The notes beneath the pieces were generated by a model, which was not told where the DNA came from, ran no database searches, and worked only from the letters and a program-made list of their open reading frames with translations. Position numbers and translations under genes: made by a program. A stretch of DNA of 64,000 nt. Origin: Pterobdella sp. o SKG-2022 (Eukaryota > Annelida > Clitellata > Hirudinida > Piscicolidae). The stretch spans positions 24,138,359 through 24,202,358 of the forward strand of contig OZ038322.1 in assembly GCA_964035795.1 (NCBI GenBank), given 5' to 3'. Numbering within the stretch: the stretch's first letter is position 1; each line of letters begins with the position of its first letter. Below, one piece after another: positions 1 to 12,980 of this stretch.

Positions 1-1680
1 GATGTGAAAACTACAGAGACATTTCAATACTATGTGTTGCGAGCAAATTATTTGGCAAAGCAGTTCTCAATAGAATGCAGGATGTTGTTGAGAGCCAACT
101 GGGTGAACACCAGGCCGGTTTCAGGTCAAATAGAGGGTGCTGCGACCAGATTTTTGCAACAAAAATTCTAATGCAGAGAGCAAAAAAATTCAATAAAGCA
201 ATTTATATCTGTTTTGTAGATCTTCATAAAGCCTATGACACAGTAAACAGAAATGCACCGTGGGAAGTTCTTTCAAAATCCTTCAGCATACCAGAAAAAT
301 TAATCCGTATTCTCAAGACCCTTCACTGTGGTACAACTGGGTTAATACATGCTGATGGACAGATCTTAGAAAAATTTCCAATTGAAGTTGGACTAAAGCA
401 AGGAGACATACTAGCTCCTATGCTATTCAACTTTTTTCTGGATGCTGTCATACGAGTGGCACTGAAACAACATCCAGGCAAGAGTTCAAGTAGAATACAC
501 CTACAATGCTCCGCTGATGCACAACAGTCGCTACAAATTAGAAAGGTCTACTCTCGTCCAAAAGCTATCTTACGCTGACGATATATTGTTAACATCCAGC
601 AACATTGAAGAGCTTGAATGTCTTGTCACTTCACTAAACAACACCTGCGCCAAATTCGGACTCAAAATGAACCTGAAAAAAACAAAATTCATGTCCATTT
701 CACCAAACAACACCACACGACTAAACATTACCCCAACACTGCAAATGAGTGACGATACAAACATCGAACGAGTGTCACAATTCAAATACCTAGGAAGCAT
801 CCTAAGAAGTGACAACTCAGTCGATGCAGAAGTAGAGTCACGCATTAACAGGGCAGCCCAAGTCTTCCGCAGCATCAGTAGGTTGGTATAGTACCAAAAT
901 AAAATAAAAGTTTCAACAAAAATCAAACTTTTCAAATCCGTCATTATACCAACCCTTCTGTATGGCAGCGAAACATGGAACCTATTGACACATCATACAC
1001 AACGTCTCCAAGTATTCGTAAATAAATGCTTGAGAATAATCACCAGAACCTCTCTATCGGAAGAGATGAGAAACACCCAACTCAGAAACCTAACAAAAAT
1101 AGAGAGGGTTGATGTGTTAATTCAAAAGAGAAGGTTGCAGTGGTTGGGTCATGTGGAAAGAATGTCTGATGAACGTCTACAAAAAAAACTTTTGGTGAGC
1201 AAAATAATGAATGGTAAAAGGGGCCAAGGTGGTCAAAAACAGAGATGGCACGATCTCATTCATGCTGACTTAAAACAGTTGAACATGGTGGCTGATTGGA
1301 GAACCGCAGCGAGAGATAGAAAACAATGGCGCAACAACATCAACAAACTCCTTCACGAGCTCAACGCACAAAAAGAATTAGATGAGAAGGCGAGAAAAGA
1401 TTCTGTCAAGATTCAAAAAAACATTGCCAACAATCAAACTTGCAACATTGCTTCCTCTAATGCATCATTAGTTTGTTCGTTTCCTGGATGCAACAAAGTC
1501 GCTGCCAACAAAACTGACCTGGCAAACCACATACGACAAAAACACAGAACACAAACAAGTGTACAATGCGAACATTGTGACTTAAATTTCAAAAGGCAAA
1601 GCATTTACAACCATATAAAAAAATGTTCTACCAACTCTTCTACGCACCTGCCTCTGGGTGGACAAACGCACTAAGGCTAA
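1..1680 (+). mobile_element. Non-LTR retrotransposon (LINE family A), 5' end outside window, degraded
   Basis: This is the reverse transcriptase and C-terminal part of a LINE. Frame 3 is open from base 3 to 578 and shows RT blocks GEHQAGFRSNRG, FVDLHKAYDTV and GLKQGDILAPMLF. A frameshift near 517-575 moves coding to a second frame carrying the catalytic YADD box (about 571-583). That frame ends at a TAG at 889-891. Similarity continues past the stop and through 985-1674 (LLYGSETWNLL, RRLQWLGHVERM), the domain that follows RT in these elements. The C-terminus adds a C2H2 finger (CSFPGC...H....H, about 1477-1545) and a second Cys-rich unit. The stop codon lies about 10 bases before a long TG repeat. 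One frameshift and one nonsense codon make it a dead copy. A related 3' fragment lies at 30185-30960. The clade assignment (RTE-like or related) is inference. Confidence 0.9.
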
Positions 1681-1681
1681 G

Positions 1682-3506
<1,825 letters not shown>

Positions 3507-4886
3507 CTCCTATGACGTAAATAATACCAGCCACAAAAGTCAAAACTTTTCGCTCTTGGTTACTATGAGATGTGACGTAAATGACTGCTCCGGCCAATAG
3601 TATAGCCACACTTAAGACGGGGAACAATGTTGCTTTCCTAAGAGACACTGTTCATCAGTTATGTTAATTTCACACATTCGATTTGTAAAAAGAATAGGCA
3701 TAAAAAAACGATGATATAAAAAGTTAAACTTTAAATACATTAACGAAAAAACCAAGGGGTATTTTTGAGCTTAAAATTTGATGTTCAAAATGTCGCATAG
3801 GGATACAAACATAGGATTGCTTCAGTGGGTCCAAGCCCTTCCTTGTCCTGCACTTTGAAGTAGTTTATGTAAGAGCAGTTTCTTTCGACATTTTTCGATT
3901 CTGTGTATTTATTGGAGATTCATAAATTATTCAATTTTATTAGCATTGTTGTATACATAGTAGTCGAGCAACTCCACAAGCGTTTGGAGCTTTATTCATT
4001 AATTTGATCATTTTTGTCAGATAAATTATGCAGCTAGTTTTTCGCTTTTGATTTTCAACACGTGATGTTTCTAATTTGAGAAGTTTTGAGTATTGTGAAA
4101 TTTAACTATTTCAAAGAAACAAAACTAATTACTATGTCTGAAAAAAATTTTTCCTTCTTCTTTTTCTAAACAATTATATTAAATCTGATATTTTTATCCA
4201 AGCTTGAAAAATATAAAACACAATACTTGTGAGCAATTTTCACAAATTCACAAACACAAACTGCACACCATCTTCAAGTAACACACCAAAGCACACACAT
4301 TCCTCAAAGTGTTTCAACTATCACAAAAGTGTACACAGTTCTATCACACAAGTAGAATGTTTTTTAACTATCACAAAGTGTACAAAGCCTATAACAAAGA
4401 ATTGTTTGAAAGTGTACAAAATATGCGGATGCACTGCACTCACCTTCCATGAAGACACACTTCATCCACAAGCCCACTACGGTGACCTTGTACGTGGTGT
4501 TTGCTGTACTGTGCTCCTCTTGAACCTGTCATCATCAGTCGATGCTTGTTTTTCATCAACACACAATTGAATTAAAATTATTTGCTGAAATAAAAGCTTA
4601 GAATTAAAAACACATACGAAGTGTCTGAAAAGTCCTTTCATAATCTTATTCTGTTTTTTAGAAAAGTAAAAATGAACAGACATTTATAATTAGTGTCAAA
4701 AAGTTTCAAAAACAATTTTTTTAGCATTCCGAGTAGTAAAAAAAAGTATAAAATGAAAAAAAGTACCTTCTCCCTGGCATAGAGCCAATAGCTGGTGCTG
4801 ATGGCGATGACGAGTGTGCTTAGGGACATGAGGCCGAAAAGGCCTGTAGACCAGGTGAGGAAGAGTCGTTTGGAACATCTGGACAT
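3507..4886 (-). CDS. Voltage-dependent calcium channel gamma / stargazin (TARP)-like tetraspan protein, exons 1-4, 3' part missing
   Basis: Four minus-strand exons join in phase: 4767-4886, 4444-4525, 3811-3900 and 3507-3647, giving 144 residues before the last donor. Exon 1 starts MSRCSKRL and holds TM1 followed by STSYWLYARE, matching the TDYWLYSR block after TM1 in the CACNG family. Exon 2 ends GLWMKCVFME, the claudin-superfamily GLW...C signature. Exon 3 carries CSYINYF and TEAIL, equivalent to the CxxIxYF and TEYLLRA blocks. Exon 4 holds TM2 (TLFPVLSVAILLAGAVIY) and the start of TM3 (VLTFVAGIIYVIGG). TM4 and the cytoplasmic tail must lie further left, probably beyond the window, with the LINE and TG repeat inside the gene. 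Known TARPs are auxiliary subunits of AMPA receptors or calcium channels at the plasma membrane; a wider claudin/PMP22-type role cannot be excluded. Confidence 0.82.
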
Positions 4887-7298
4887 TTTAATCTTTACAC
4901 TGTGTCGTTCTATTGCGAGGTCGCTTGAAAGATCTTTGAAAGAGGGAACGGGCACTTTGAAATGGTTGTTGTAGAGTCTAATTGAATCTAAAAAGTATAA
5001 AGCCTCTTTTTTTCTCTGAGAATGAAGTTTTTTTGGATTTTTGTGCACATGTTCAAGTTTTTAAATGCTTATGAAGCTAGTTTTACAAATAGCTTAATTT
5101 TAAAAAATTCTTTTGGTTTTCAACCACAAACTTCGTTTTTGTAAACTGCTGGAAAATTGAAAATGTCGGGTTTGTATGAAACGATCTATCTCTATTTATA
5201 TTTTTCTGCAGTTTATTGCAATAATTTGATTCGAAGCCACTATAAAAAATGGAATTTGAAATTATTACGGATGTTTTATTGCTGTTATCAAGTCTTTAAG
5301 AAAGCTGCAAGCTTTGAAATTCCATCCAAGCTTTAAACGTGAAAGTTGCAAATATCCCAAGAAGACTGGATTTCTTCAATGACTTTTTGATAATTTCATC
5401 ATCAACACCTCATCTCTGCCGTTAAGCGGGTCCTTAATAAAAAGATTCCCATTTCTTTGTCGTGTGATTCGTTTCAGTCGAGTATTCCTTGATTTTGAAT
5501 TGGTAATTGGCATCCAACAAGCTCCAAGTTGCGATGAAGTCTCTTCATCTCTTGACTGAAGATAGAGTTATTTCTTCGATAAGTTGCTTATTTTTAAAGT
5601 TTAAATTCAAAACATTACAAAAAATCTATTTTCGAAACGATACTTGAACTCAAAATAATAATCCTAAGATTGTATGGACTTTTCGAAAAATATTCTACAC
5701 TTCTGTAAAAGTTATTTTGTATTTAACGGATTTTTTGGACTTTATTTTTGCTAAAATTAACCTCTCTCAGAGATATTAGCTGGTTTGCAAGTTCAAGCTG
5801 ATTTGCAACAAGTTTTTATATTATAAACATTTATAAACTTAAAACTACAGTTAGATATTCCCATTTATTAATGTATTCAACGTTTTGAGAAATTTTCAAA
5901 AAGATTTTTGCAACTTTCAACAACTTTTTTGCATCGAACTTAAATTTCGGTTTTAAAAACATCCAAAGAAGCAAACAAATCTATTTTTTCAATATTTCTG
6001 AAATAAAAAAACTAGATCACATAGTTGGTCATTGAAAGAATTTTACATTAGAAACCGCACCGTCACTCATCTCTACCAGCAAAGACTTCTTCTGGCGGTT
6101 GTATGCGTGTGTGCGCACGATGCCATACTGAAATAAAAAGTGAAAGACAACTCATTTTTAAAATATATAAAATATGCTATTACAAGTTTCATAATAGCTT
6201 TTAGTGAGATAAATTCTCAAGTTATGTTGTTTTGATGAATTTCAACTATTTTGAAATAAACATTATTTCGGCTATGAAAATGATGTAATATTTGAATAAT
6301 TGTTATACCCAAATAAAATATAACGGTTTGAAATTAAAAAAAGGGAATGATGTAAAAAGCATCAGAACAGTCAACAAACAACAGTGCCCTAAAACACACG
6401 GAACATCGTCATTGGGGGAAAGATAATGAAAAAAAAGTTCCAAATATTTGTGAAAACAAAATGAGAATGTTTTGAAAAATACAGCCCATCCCGAAATATT
6501 TGTGAATGTGAAGTATCGAGTATTTGTTTATGAGTTCGATGAAAGCAACGTGATAAATTACCACTTGCTTAAAAAACCAACGCTAACGACACAGAAAAAA
6601 AATCACACAAATATATGAAAAACACAATAGCTGGCTGACAATTTTTGTACGTCTGTTTGGATTGTTACGTTCCATCTTCACATTTTCTCAATCATTTTGA
6701 TGGTGCAGTTGCACTGTCAACTACAATAACACCAAAGATTTTTGGCTTTCACATACATTTGGAGAAAATTTGAAAAATGTTTCTATGTGTAATATTGTGG
6801 AACATTGAGTGGATGTATTGAAATTTGATTGGAAACACATTTAGAAGGTCATACAAAACATTAAATTTCATGTCTGCATATCAAACTTAAACTGCGCTAC
6901 ATCAATGTCTTTGAAAATTTCTCTAATTAAAGCACAGACAAAAGCTTAACTAAAACCTATTAAACCTTAATTTCAACTGCCTTCAACATTCACCACGCCT
7001 TAGATGTAATGTCTTAAACCTTCTGCTTTTCTGACGTCTTTCCATGACTTATGATGCTAATAAAATTACTGTTTATAAATAACGTAAGACTTCCCAGTTT
7101 TATTTGCATTTAATGGCAGCTCTCATAAATTGAAATAGTTTCGAGTTATGTTTTATTTGAGTTTTTTCAAATTTCAAACCATTGAAATAAGTATTTTGAT
7201 ATCTTTTACTGATTGAATACTTTTCATATTAAACTGAATAAATTTTTATTTCCAATCTTTTTAATAAAAAATAATTTTATTTGTGAAATAATATTATT
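4887..7298. other. Upstream and intergenic region of the TARP-like gene
   Basis: The DNA is AT-rich. Apart from the exon-like island at 6033-6126 (minus), described separately, I recognise no gene, RNA or repeat. Promoter elements for the minus-strand gene at 4886 cannot be identified by eye. Confidence 0.5.
6033..6126 (-). CDS. Possible orphan exon, unidentified
   Basis: On the minus strand a good acceptor (TTTTTATTTCAG) is followed by a frame reading YGIVRTHAYNRQ, KKSLLVEMSDG and a TGA about 100 bases on. Most codons end in G or C, unlike the AT-rich surroundings, which suggests selection for coding. It could be a terminal exon ending at the TGA or an internal exon using a GTGCGG donor. 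No partner exon was found and the family is not recognised. It lies about 1.2 kb upstream of exon 1 of the TARP-like gene and may belong to a neighbouring minus-strand gene or to an alternative 5' exon. Confidence 0.3.
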
Positions 7299-7459
7299 AA
7301 TATAATAGATACAAACACTAAGGTTTATTGAGAAACTTAATACACGAAGCTTTTCGTAAGAGTATCTTACATTATCACACTGATAATGTAAGATACTCTT
7401 ACGAAAAGCTTCGTGTATTGAGTTTCTCAATAAACCTTAGTGTTTGTATCTATTATATT
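7299..7459. repeat. Near-perfect palindrome with Penelope-type end motif (copy P1)
   Basis: The arms 7299-7377 and 7381-7459 are inverted copies about 79 bases long with one obvious mismatch and a 3-base spacer (CAC). Each arm contains the motif TGATAATGTAAG-ATACT-CTTACGAAAAGCTTCGTGT. The same motif, with changes, sits at the inverted ends of the Penelope-like element at 8457-13069, so this is probably a solo inverted pair of its terminal repeats or a small non-autonomous derivative. Confidence 0.85.
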
Positions 7460-8456
7460 GATTTTCGGCTATTTTAGGTCAATATTATTAAAAATATGAT
7501 TATTTGCTTAATTTTATCCATAATAATTATAATGATTATTATTAATATATTATTTCAATATTTATTTTCCATACATCTTATTCATGTAGCTAGGCATTGC
7601 TTTTGAATCTTTCCGATGGGAAAGCCCTTCTCACCGCAAGTGACAATAGCAATTTTTTGCTTAACTTATAGAAATCCAAATTCACGCAAACAGAGCTAGC
7701 TGGTATGCCCTCGAACGTTCATGTTCCTGTGTTTCTTCAGACTTATATTTGTGAATCATTTAGCTTGCGAAATATTGTGTCTTGTTTCTTTGCGGCCTTC
7801 TTCGATACTTCAGTGACCTTTATCACTTCAAGGCTATCATTCTCATCCCCTTTAAATCGATTTGAAAAAGTTTTTTTAGTTTATATGAATTTATTTTTTT
7901 ATAAAGCCAAAACATTTTATACAATGTTAATGAATCGAATTCTGCATTGAAAACTTAAATTTATTTATAAGAAGAAAAAAGCCAGAACCATTCAATAAAA
8001 ATCTATTCAGAAAAAAAAAATAAACTATATTAGTTTCTTTTTGGGCAGAGTCCAGAGATGGAAACAAAAGATCCAAGAAATGAAGAACACAACGGTTCCA
8101 AATCACTTGCACTGCATCCACGATGGAACACATCCAATAGTAAACAGCTTATAGAAAAATAAGGGATAGAATTTTGTTGTCTTAGCAAATTGAGTTTTCT
8201 ATAAGTACCAAAATACCAATTTTCTTCCAAACATTCATTCATTGTTAATTGCTCTTTGGAGAGAAAAAACTTTTCACTGACTCTAGTGTTTCGTGATGAG
8301 ATTGAATATTTGTCATCATTATCATTTTGAACGCAGTTGAAATTCTATGAATTTGTTTTGAAAACTTTCATTAAATTTTTCTTCTCAAGATTTCCCTTAT
8401 AAGTTATTTAATCAATAAAGTTTTACATAAAAATCTTCTTTAGCCAAAGTAAATAC

Positions 8457-8544
8457 TGAAAATTATTTGAATACTAAAGGTAATTTTATTAAGTACAAAG
8501 CTTTTCGTTAACAAAGTAACATTATCAAGTACGTTAAAATTCAA
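8457..8544 (-). repeat. Left inverted terminal repeat of the Penelope-like element
   Basis: About 88 bases are repeated in inverted orientation at 12981-13069 with only a few differences (for example AAGTACAAAG here against AAGTATAAAG in the other copy read on the same strand). The minus strand carries GTAC-TTGATAAT-GTTAC...TAAC-GAAA-AGCTTT-GTAC, the shared end motif. The Penelope-like coding remnant starts directly beside it. Confidence 0.8.
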
Positions 8545-9398
8545 GAATTGTACAACGCCCTCAACTCCTTGCACAACAACATTAGACTCACAATCGAGAA
8601 GAACCCTACAAAGTTTTTGGACACTCATATCCTCAGAAATATTAATGGTACATTCGCTTTCAAAGTGGTTCGAAAAGATACAAAATTGCCCACACATTTT
8701 TCATCAGCGATCCCAAAGCTATACAAGAGAAACATCATTAAAGGAGATTTGTTTAGGGATTTTAGAATTGGATCAGATTTCAAACATGAACTGGAATTAA
8801 TAAAGGAGAAATACATACGGGCAGGTTTTCCAGTCAAATTCATCCTTGCAATAATAAAACAATTTGAAACTAAGAAAGAAGATTCTCTGTCCCAGAAGGT
8901 CTCCAGGATGGCAAAAAGAGAATCCACTTCAAGCTTCCATTTTTTCCGAAAAACGAATCCCGCATTTTCAAATACATTGAGAAATTGAATTCTTTCACTA
9001 GCAATCAGATTAAGTTCTCGTTTTCTTGGGTGACACATAAGATTAGAGCCCTCTTATCTCTCAAGAATAGGAATTCCCATGTTCACAATGTCATTTATAA
9101 AAGAGAATGTAGTTGCAAGTAGACGTATGTAGGCAAGACCAAAAGAAATGCTACTACCAGATGGGCAGGACACAAGGCTACAAATGGCACATCAGAACCT
9201 GCCAAACACATTTCCAGAAATCCCTCTCATGAATTCGAATGGAAAGTACTGAGCAGAGCCCCAGATGATTGGAGAAAAAGAAGAATTTTGGAAGCTTTTT
9301 TCATCAAAATGTTGAAACCATTCCTCGACGACCATAGAGACATTAAAAACCTTTTGTTATTTAGAAATGCGAGTTCACGATATCGTGATAGAGTTTGA
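8536..9398 (+). pseudogene. Penelope-like retroelement: RT thumb remnant plus GIY-YIG endonuclease
   Basis: The open frame up to 8988 reads KFLDTHILRN, a YRK-like segment, LYKRNIIKGDLF and EKYIRAGFPVKFI. These are the blocks after the RT palm and in the thumb of Penelope-like elements (FLD, SSAIPKLYKR, RNGYP). A frameshift near 8940 moves coding to a frame with HVHNVIYKRECSC, a TAG at 9120-9122, then TYVGKTKRNATTRWAGHK, the GIY-YIG nuclease with its conserved Arg and His, ending at a TGA at 9396-9398. Most of the RT, including its catalytic Asp residues, is absent, so the element is strongly 5'-truncated. At least one frameshift and one nonsense codon make it inactive. Inverted terminal repeats lie at 8457-8544 and 12981-13069. 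Confidence 0.88.
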
Positions 9399-9607
9399 TT
9401 TCTGTCACTTCAATTTTCTCGCTATATTAAACAAGACTTGCAGATATCAAATGAATTGTTTGTAAATAAACAAAATTCATTTAGCTGCATTCTTATTTGG
9501 TTATTTGAAGTCATGAAACATGTGCTATCAATTGGAAGCAAGGGCATGCTCCATCAAGCACTTTTATTGCTCCACAAATTTTTCCATGAATATACAAAAA
9601 TAAAGCA

Positions 9608-10315
9608 ATGGCCCTCAGTCCCCAGCAGCTCTTGAATGGGCAGAGGGTGCTAAGAATCCCTGGGCTTTCTTCTTTTTTCTCTTGTTCTTTTTGGAGGTCT
9701 TTTTCTTTTGGTAGTTATAATATTGGTTCATTAAATGGGAAGAGTATGGAGTTGTGTGAAGAGTTGGTGAAAAGGGAGGTTGGTATTTGCTGCATCCAAG
9801 AAGTGAGGTGGAAAGGCATGGGTTCAAAGTTTGTAGGTAGCTTAGGTAAAAGGTTCAAACTATGGTGGTCTGGTAATGAAGATAAGATAGGTGGTGTAGG
9901 AATATTAGTTAGAGAGGATTTATGTATGAATGTTGTGGAAATAAATAGGATATCAGATAGGGTAATGGTAGTGGTAATTATTTTTGGTATAGAGGTTGTA
10001 AGAATTGTTTGCGCGTATGCCCAACAATGTGGAAGATCGATGAGTGAAAAGGAGGAGTTTTATGAGAAGATGGCAAGAGGGTGTGAAGTGGACAATGCAA
10101 ATGAAATTTTGATTTGCTTAGGAGACTTCAATGGACACATTGGCAAAAGGGTTGATGGGTTTGAAGGTGTTCATGGAGGTTTCGGAATAGGCAAGAGAAA
10201 CTTGGAGGGTAGATTGCTCTTAGAATTTTTTGTTGAAAAGGATCTGTGTGTGGGTAATAGTTGGTTCAAGAAAAAGGATAGTAGGAAGGTAACTTTTAAT
10301 ATTATATTAGTGTAA
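9608..10315 (+). pseudogene. LINE B copy 1 endonuclease domain
   Basis: The 235-residue frame carries AP-endonuclease blocks: [10 protein letters not shown] (the usual N-W-N position), ICCIQEVRWKG (catalytic Glu in the QE-RW block) and [15 protein letters not shown] (GDFN). The His-bearing block, LQHKLL, lies downstream at about 10427-10447 in another frame. It is separated by a short AT-rich insertion (about 10300-10335) that ends this frame. The same insertion is present in copy 2. Confidence 0.85.
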
Positions 10316-10337
10316 TATAATATTAGTATAATCAATA

Positions 10338-11060
10338 TTGGGGTGTAGTGGGACAGAGATTGAATTTTTGTTGATGAAGAAGAGGCAGAGGAAGTTTCTG
10401 ATGAATGTAAGGGTACTTGGAGATGAGCTTCAGCATAAGCTTCTGAAGGTAGTCTTAGACAGAAGGTGGCTTAAAAATGCCCGAAGTAGCTGTGCTAAAA
10501 AGGAATATCGCACAAAAGTGTGGAAACTTTTGAACGAAGATATCAAAACAAAATTTTCGGAAAAAATGGAGGTTTTGTATGAGAAATGCGATGAACAAAA
10601 TGCATGGTTAAAATATAAGTCTTCCGTTCTTAAAGCTGCTGAAGAGGTGTGTGGTACGAGTAAAGGTAGGCCTCAGCACGGTGAAACTTGGTGGTGAAAT
10701 CAGGATGTGCAAAAAGCCATCTCAGAGAAGAGGAAAAGTTTTTAGAGGTGGAAGCAACTTCCATCGGCTGAAAATAAATCTTGCTATCTCTCTGACAAAA
10801 AGAAAGCCAAGAGAGCTGTTGCTGAAGCAATGAAGAATGAGGCAGTGAAAGAGATGGAAGAGATACGGAATGACAAAAATTTCGTATTCCGTAGAATGAG
10901 AATGACGAAGAAAGAAGCAAACGACTTAGCAGGTAATAATTGCATTAAAGACGAAAATGGGAAGATTGTATTTGCCGAGGATGGTCGGAAGAGAGTGTGG
11001 AAGGAGCACATGGAGGCCATCATGAATGAGAAGAATCCATGGGATAGGATGGGATGGTGA
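10338..11060 (+). pseudogene. LINE B copy 1 endonuclease end and linker region, broken
   Basis: This frame is the equivalent of the intact 240-residue frame at 61422-62144. It starts [19 protein letters not shown], passes LQHKLL (endonuclease His block) and reaches GETWW, where a TGA replaces the third Trp codon of copy 2. A second stop (TAG) follows about 45 bases later where copy 2 has Gln. It ends DRMGW and stop, overlapping by seven bases the ATG of the RT frame. Confidence 0.8.
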
Positions 11061-11989
11061 ATGTAGAAGTGGTTAAAGGTCCCATGGAACCATTTGCTAT
11101 GAACGAAGTGGAAAGAGCGCTAGGAATCATGAAGAATGGCAAGGCCAGTGGTCCAACTGGAATTGTCAAAGAGCACCTAGCTGCTTCTCCACATGGTAAG
11201 CAAGTTATTTTGCAAATAGCAAATAAAATCCTCAATGGAATGGATATGCTTCATGACTGGAGAATGAGTACAGCTGTTCCCAGTTATAAGAAGAAAGGTA
11301 GCGTTATGGACTGTGCGAGCTATCGAGGTGTAAAGCTTTTAGAGCATGGTATAAAAGTTGTGGAAAGGTTGCTGAAAAAGAGGTTAAGAAGGTTAGTGAA
11401 AGTTGATCAAATGCAATTTGGTTTTATGTCTGACAAAAGCACAGTGGACGCTGTTTTTATTCTTAGAAGAATGCAGGAAAGCTACCTTGAGAAGAATAGG
11501 AAGCTTTTTATCTGTTTTGTTGATTTGGAGAAGGCTTTTGATCGGGTACCAAGAAAGGTGATTGAATGGGCGCTGAGAAAGAAGTTGGTAGCGGGAAGGT
11601 TGGTTCAGGCAGTATTGTCGATGTACAAAGGAGCAAAAACGCGGGTTAAGGTTGGAGGTGGACATTCGGAAGAATTTGATGTTGGTGTAGGTTTCCATCA
11701 AAGATCGGTTCTCTCGCCGTTTTTGTTTTCAATAGTGCTAGACGTATTGTCGGAAGATGGAAGAAAAAGTGCGTTATATGAACTGCTTTATGCAGATTAT
11801 TTGGTCTTGATGGCAGAGACTATCAAAGAACTAGAAGCACAATTCATCCGTTGGAAGGCAGCCTTCGAAGGGAAAGGATTGAAGGTTAATCTGGGGAAGA
11901 CAAAGGTCATGGAGAATAGTGGTGAGGTGGGGCTGTTGTCTTGGCTAAGGTTGATCCATGTGGTGTGTGTGGTAAGAGGGCTAAGGTAA
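11054..11989 (+). pseudogene. LINE B copy 1 reverse transcriptase, catalytically dead
   Basis: The 311 residues carry RT blocks in order: [59 protein letters not shown] (first catalytic Asp present), [15 protein letters not shown] (Arg in place of the usual Gly of HQGS) and [13 protein letters not shown]. The last is the YADD box with the second Asp changed to Tyr at 11798-11800. That Asp binds metal, so the enzyme would be inactive. The frame ends by frameshift at 11940-11989, where the sequence continues in another frame as [14 protein letters not shown]. Confidence 0.92.
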
Positions 11990-12093
11990 ATTGTGTGAGG
12001 TGCAAGACATGTAAGAAGTGGATTCATGCGCGGTGTGCTAGGGTAAAAAGAGTTTCTCGTAGAATGAATTGAAATTTTGAATGTAGGGTTTGT

Positions 12094-12777
12094 ATGAATG
12101 GTGCAAATGTGGAATGTAAGAATGCTTCAAATGGTTGTTTAGGTGAGATGGAGAGGGTAAATAGTTATTATTATTTAGGAGACAATGTGAATGGCGGAGG
12201 AGGAAGTGAGCTAGCTGTTACACGAAGGATCGTGCTGGGTTGGAAGGCATTCAACAGTGTGTCTTCTATGTTATGTGTTAAAAGACATATATGGAATATT
12301 AAAGGACAAATTTATAGGACATGTGTGAGACCTGTCATGACATATGGCTCGGAAACCTGGGTAGTAAGATCCGTTAAAGAGAGTATTTTGAGAAGAGCAG
12401 AAAAACGGATGCTTAGAATGATGTGTGGTGTGCAGCTAGCTGATGGCGTGAGTACAAAGAAGTTGATGGTTAGATTGGGGTTGGATAGTACGATCGTTGA
12501 AGTGATGAGGCAAGGGAGTTTGAGATGGTTGGGTCATGTAGTAAGGAAAGATGATGAAGACTGTGTCAAACAGGCGTGGAGGTTTGAGGTTGTAGGTAGT
12601 AGAGGAAGGGGAAGGCCAAGGTTAACCTGGAAAGGGATGATGGAAAACCTTTGTCGTGGGCTTGGATTAGTTCTTAAAGATGGCTATGACAGGGTGAAAT
12701 GGAGGGAGAGGGTTAGGTCATGGAAAGAAGTCAGTGACCCCTTGGAAAAGGGAAAGATTCTGACTATAATAAAATGA
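12094..12777 (+). pseudogene. LINE B copy 1 C-terminal domain
   Basis: The 227-residue frame begins at an internal Met. Upstream, in the same frame, are the zinc-binding CGVCGKRAK...[12 protein letters not shown]...CRVC residues (about 11955-12090), interrupted by a TGA near 12070 that is a Gly codon in copy 2. The domain reads [36 protein letters not shown] and [12 protein letters not shown], the usual order after RT in this LINE group. It ends 9 bases before the ATG-repeat tail. Confidence 0.85.
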
Positions 12778-12980
12778 TGATGATGAACTGGAATTACATA
12801 ATTTTGCCGAATAAATTTTTTGTTTAGAACTTTTAATGTTTTACTCTTTTTATTTCCTTTTATTATTATTCTTTATTTTTTTTATTTTTTTTAAATTTTA
12901 ATTATTATTTTATTCTCTTTTATTTTTTACTTTTAATTTAATTTTATTTTATCTTTGGTCAGAATATAAAAAACGGTGTC

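Larger units (their letters stand above)
9494..12784 (+). mobile_element. Non-LTR retrotransposon (LINE family B) copy 1, near full length, dead
   Basis: Order: 5' leader, APE-type endonuclease (9608-10315), linker region (10338-11060), reverse transcriptase (11054-11989), a Cys/His zinc-binding segment (about 11955-12090), a C-terminal domain (12094-12777) and an ATGATGATGA tail. Homology with copy 2 (59698-62981, opposite strand) starts at ATTTGGTTATTTGAAG and runs to the tail. The ATG-repeat tail and very short 3' UTR resemble RTE-type elements; the clade is inferred. Lesions include TGA at 10695-10697 and TAG near 10743, both absent from copy 2, plus several lesions shared with copy 2. 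It lies between the Penelope-like coding remnant and that element's right end, so it probably inserted into it. Confidence 0.93.

Noticed and set aside
7705..7950. 81-codon plus-strand frame
   Set aside because: Phe/Ser-rich, no recognised domain or splice partners.
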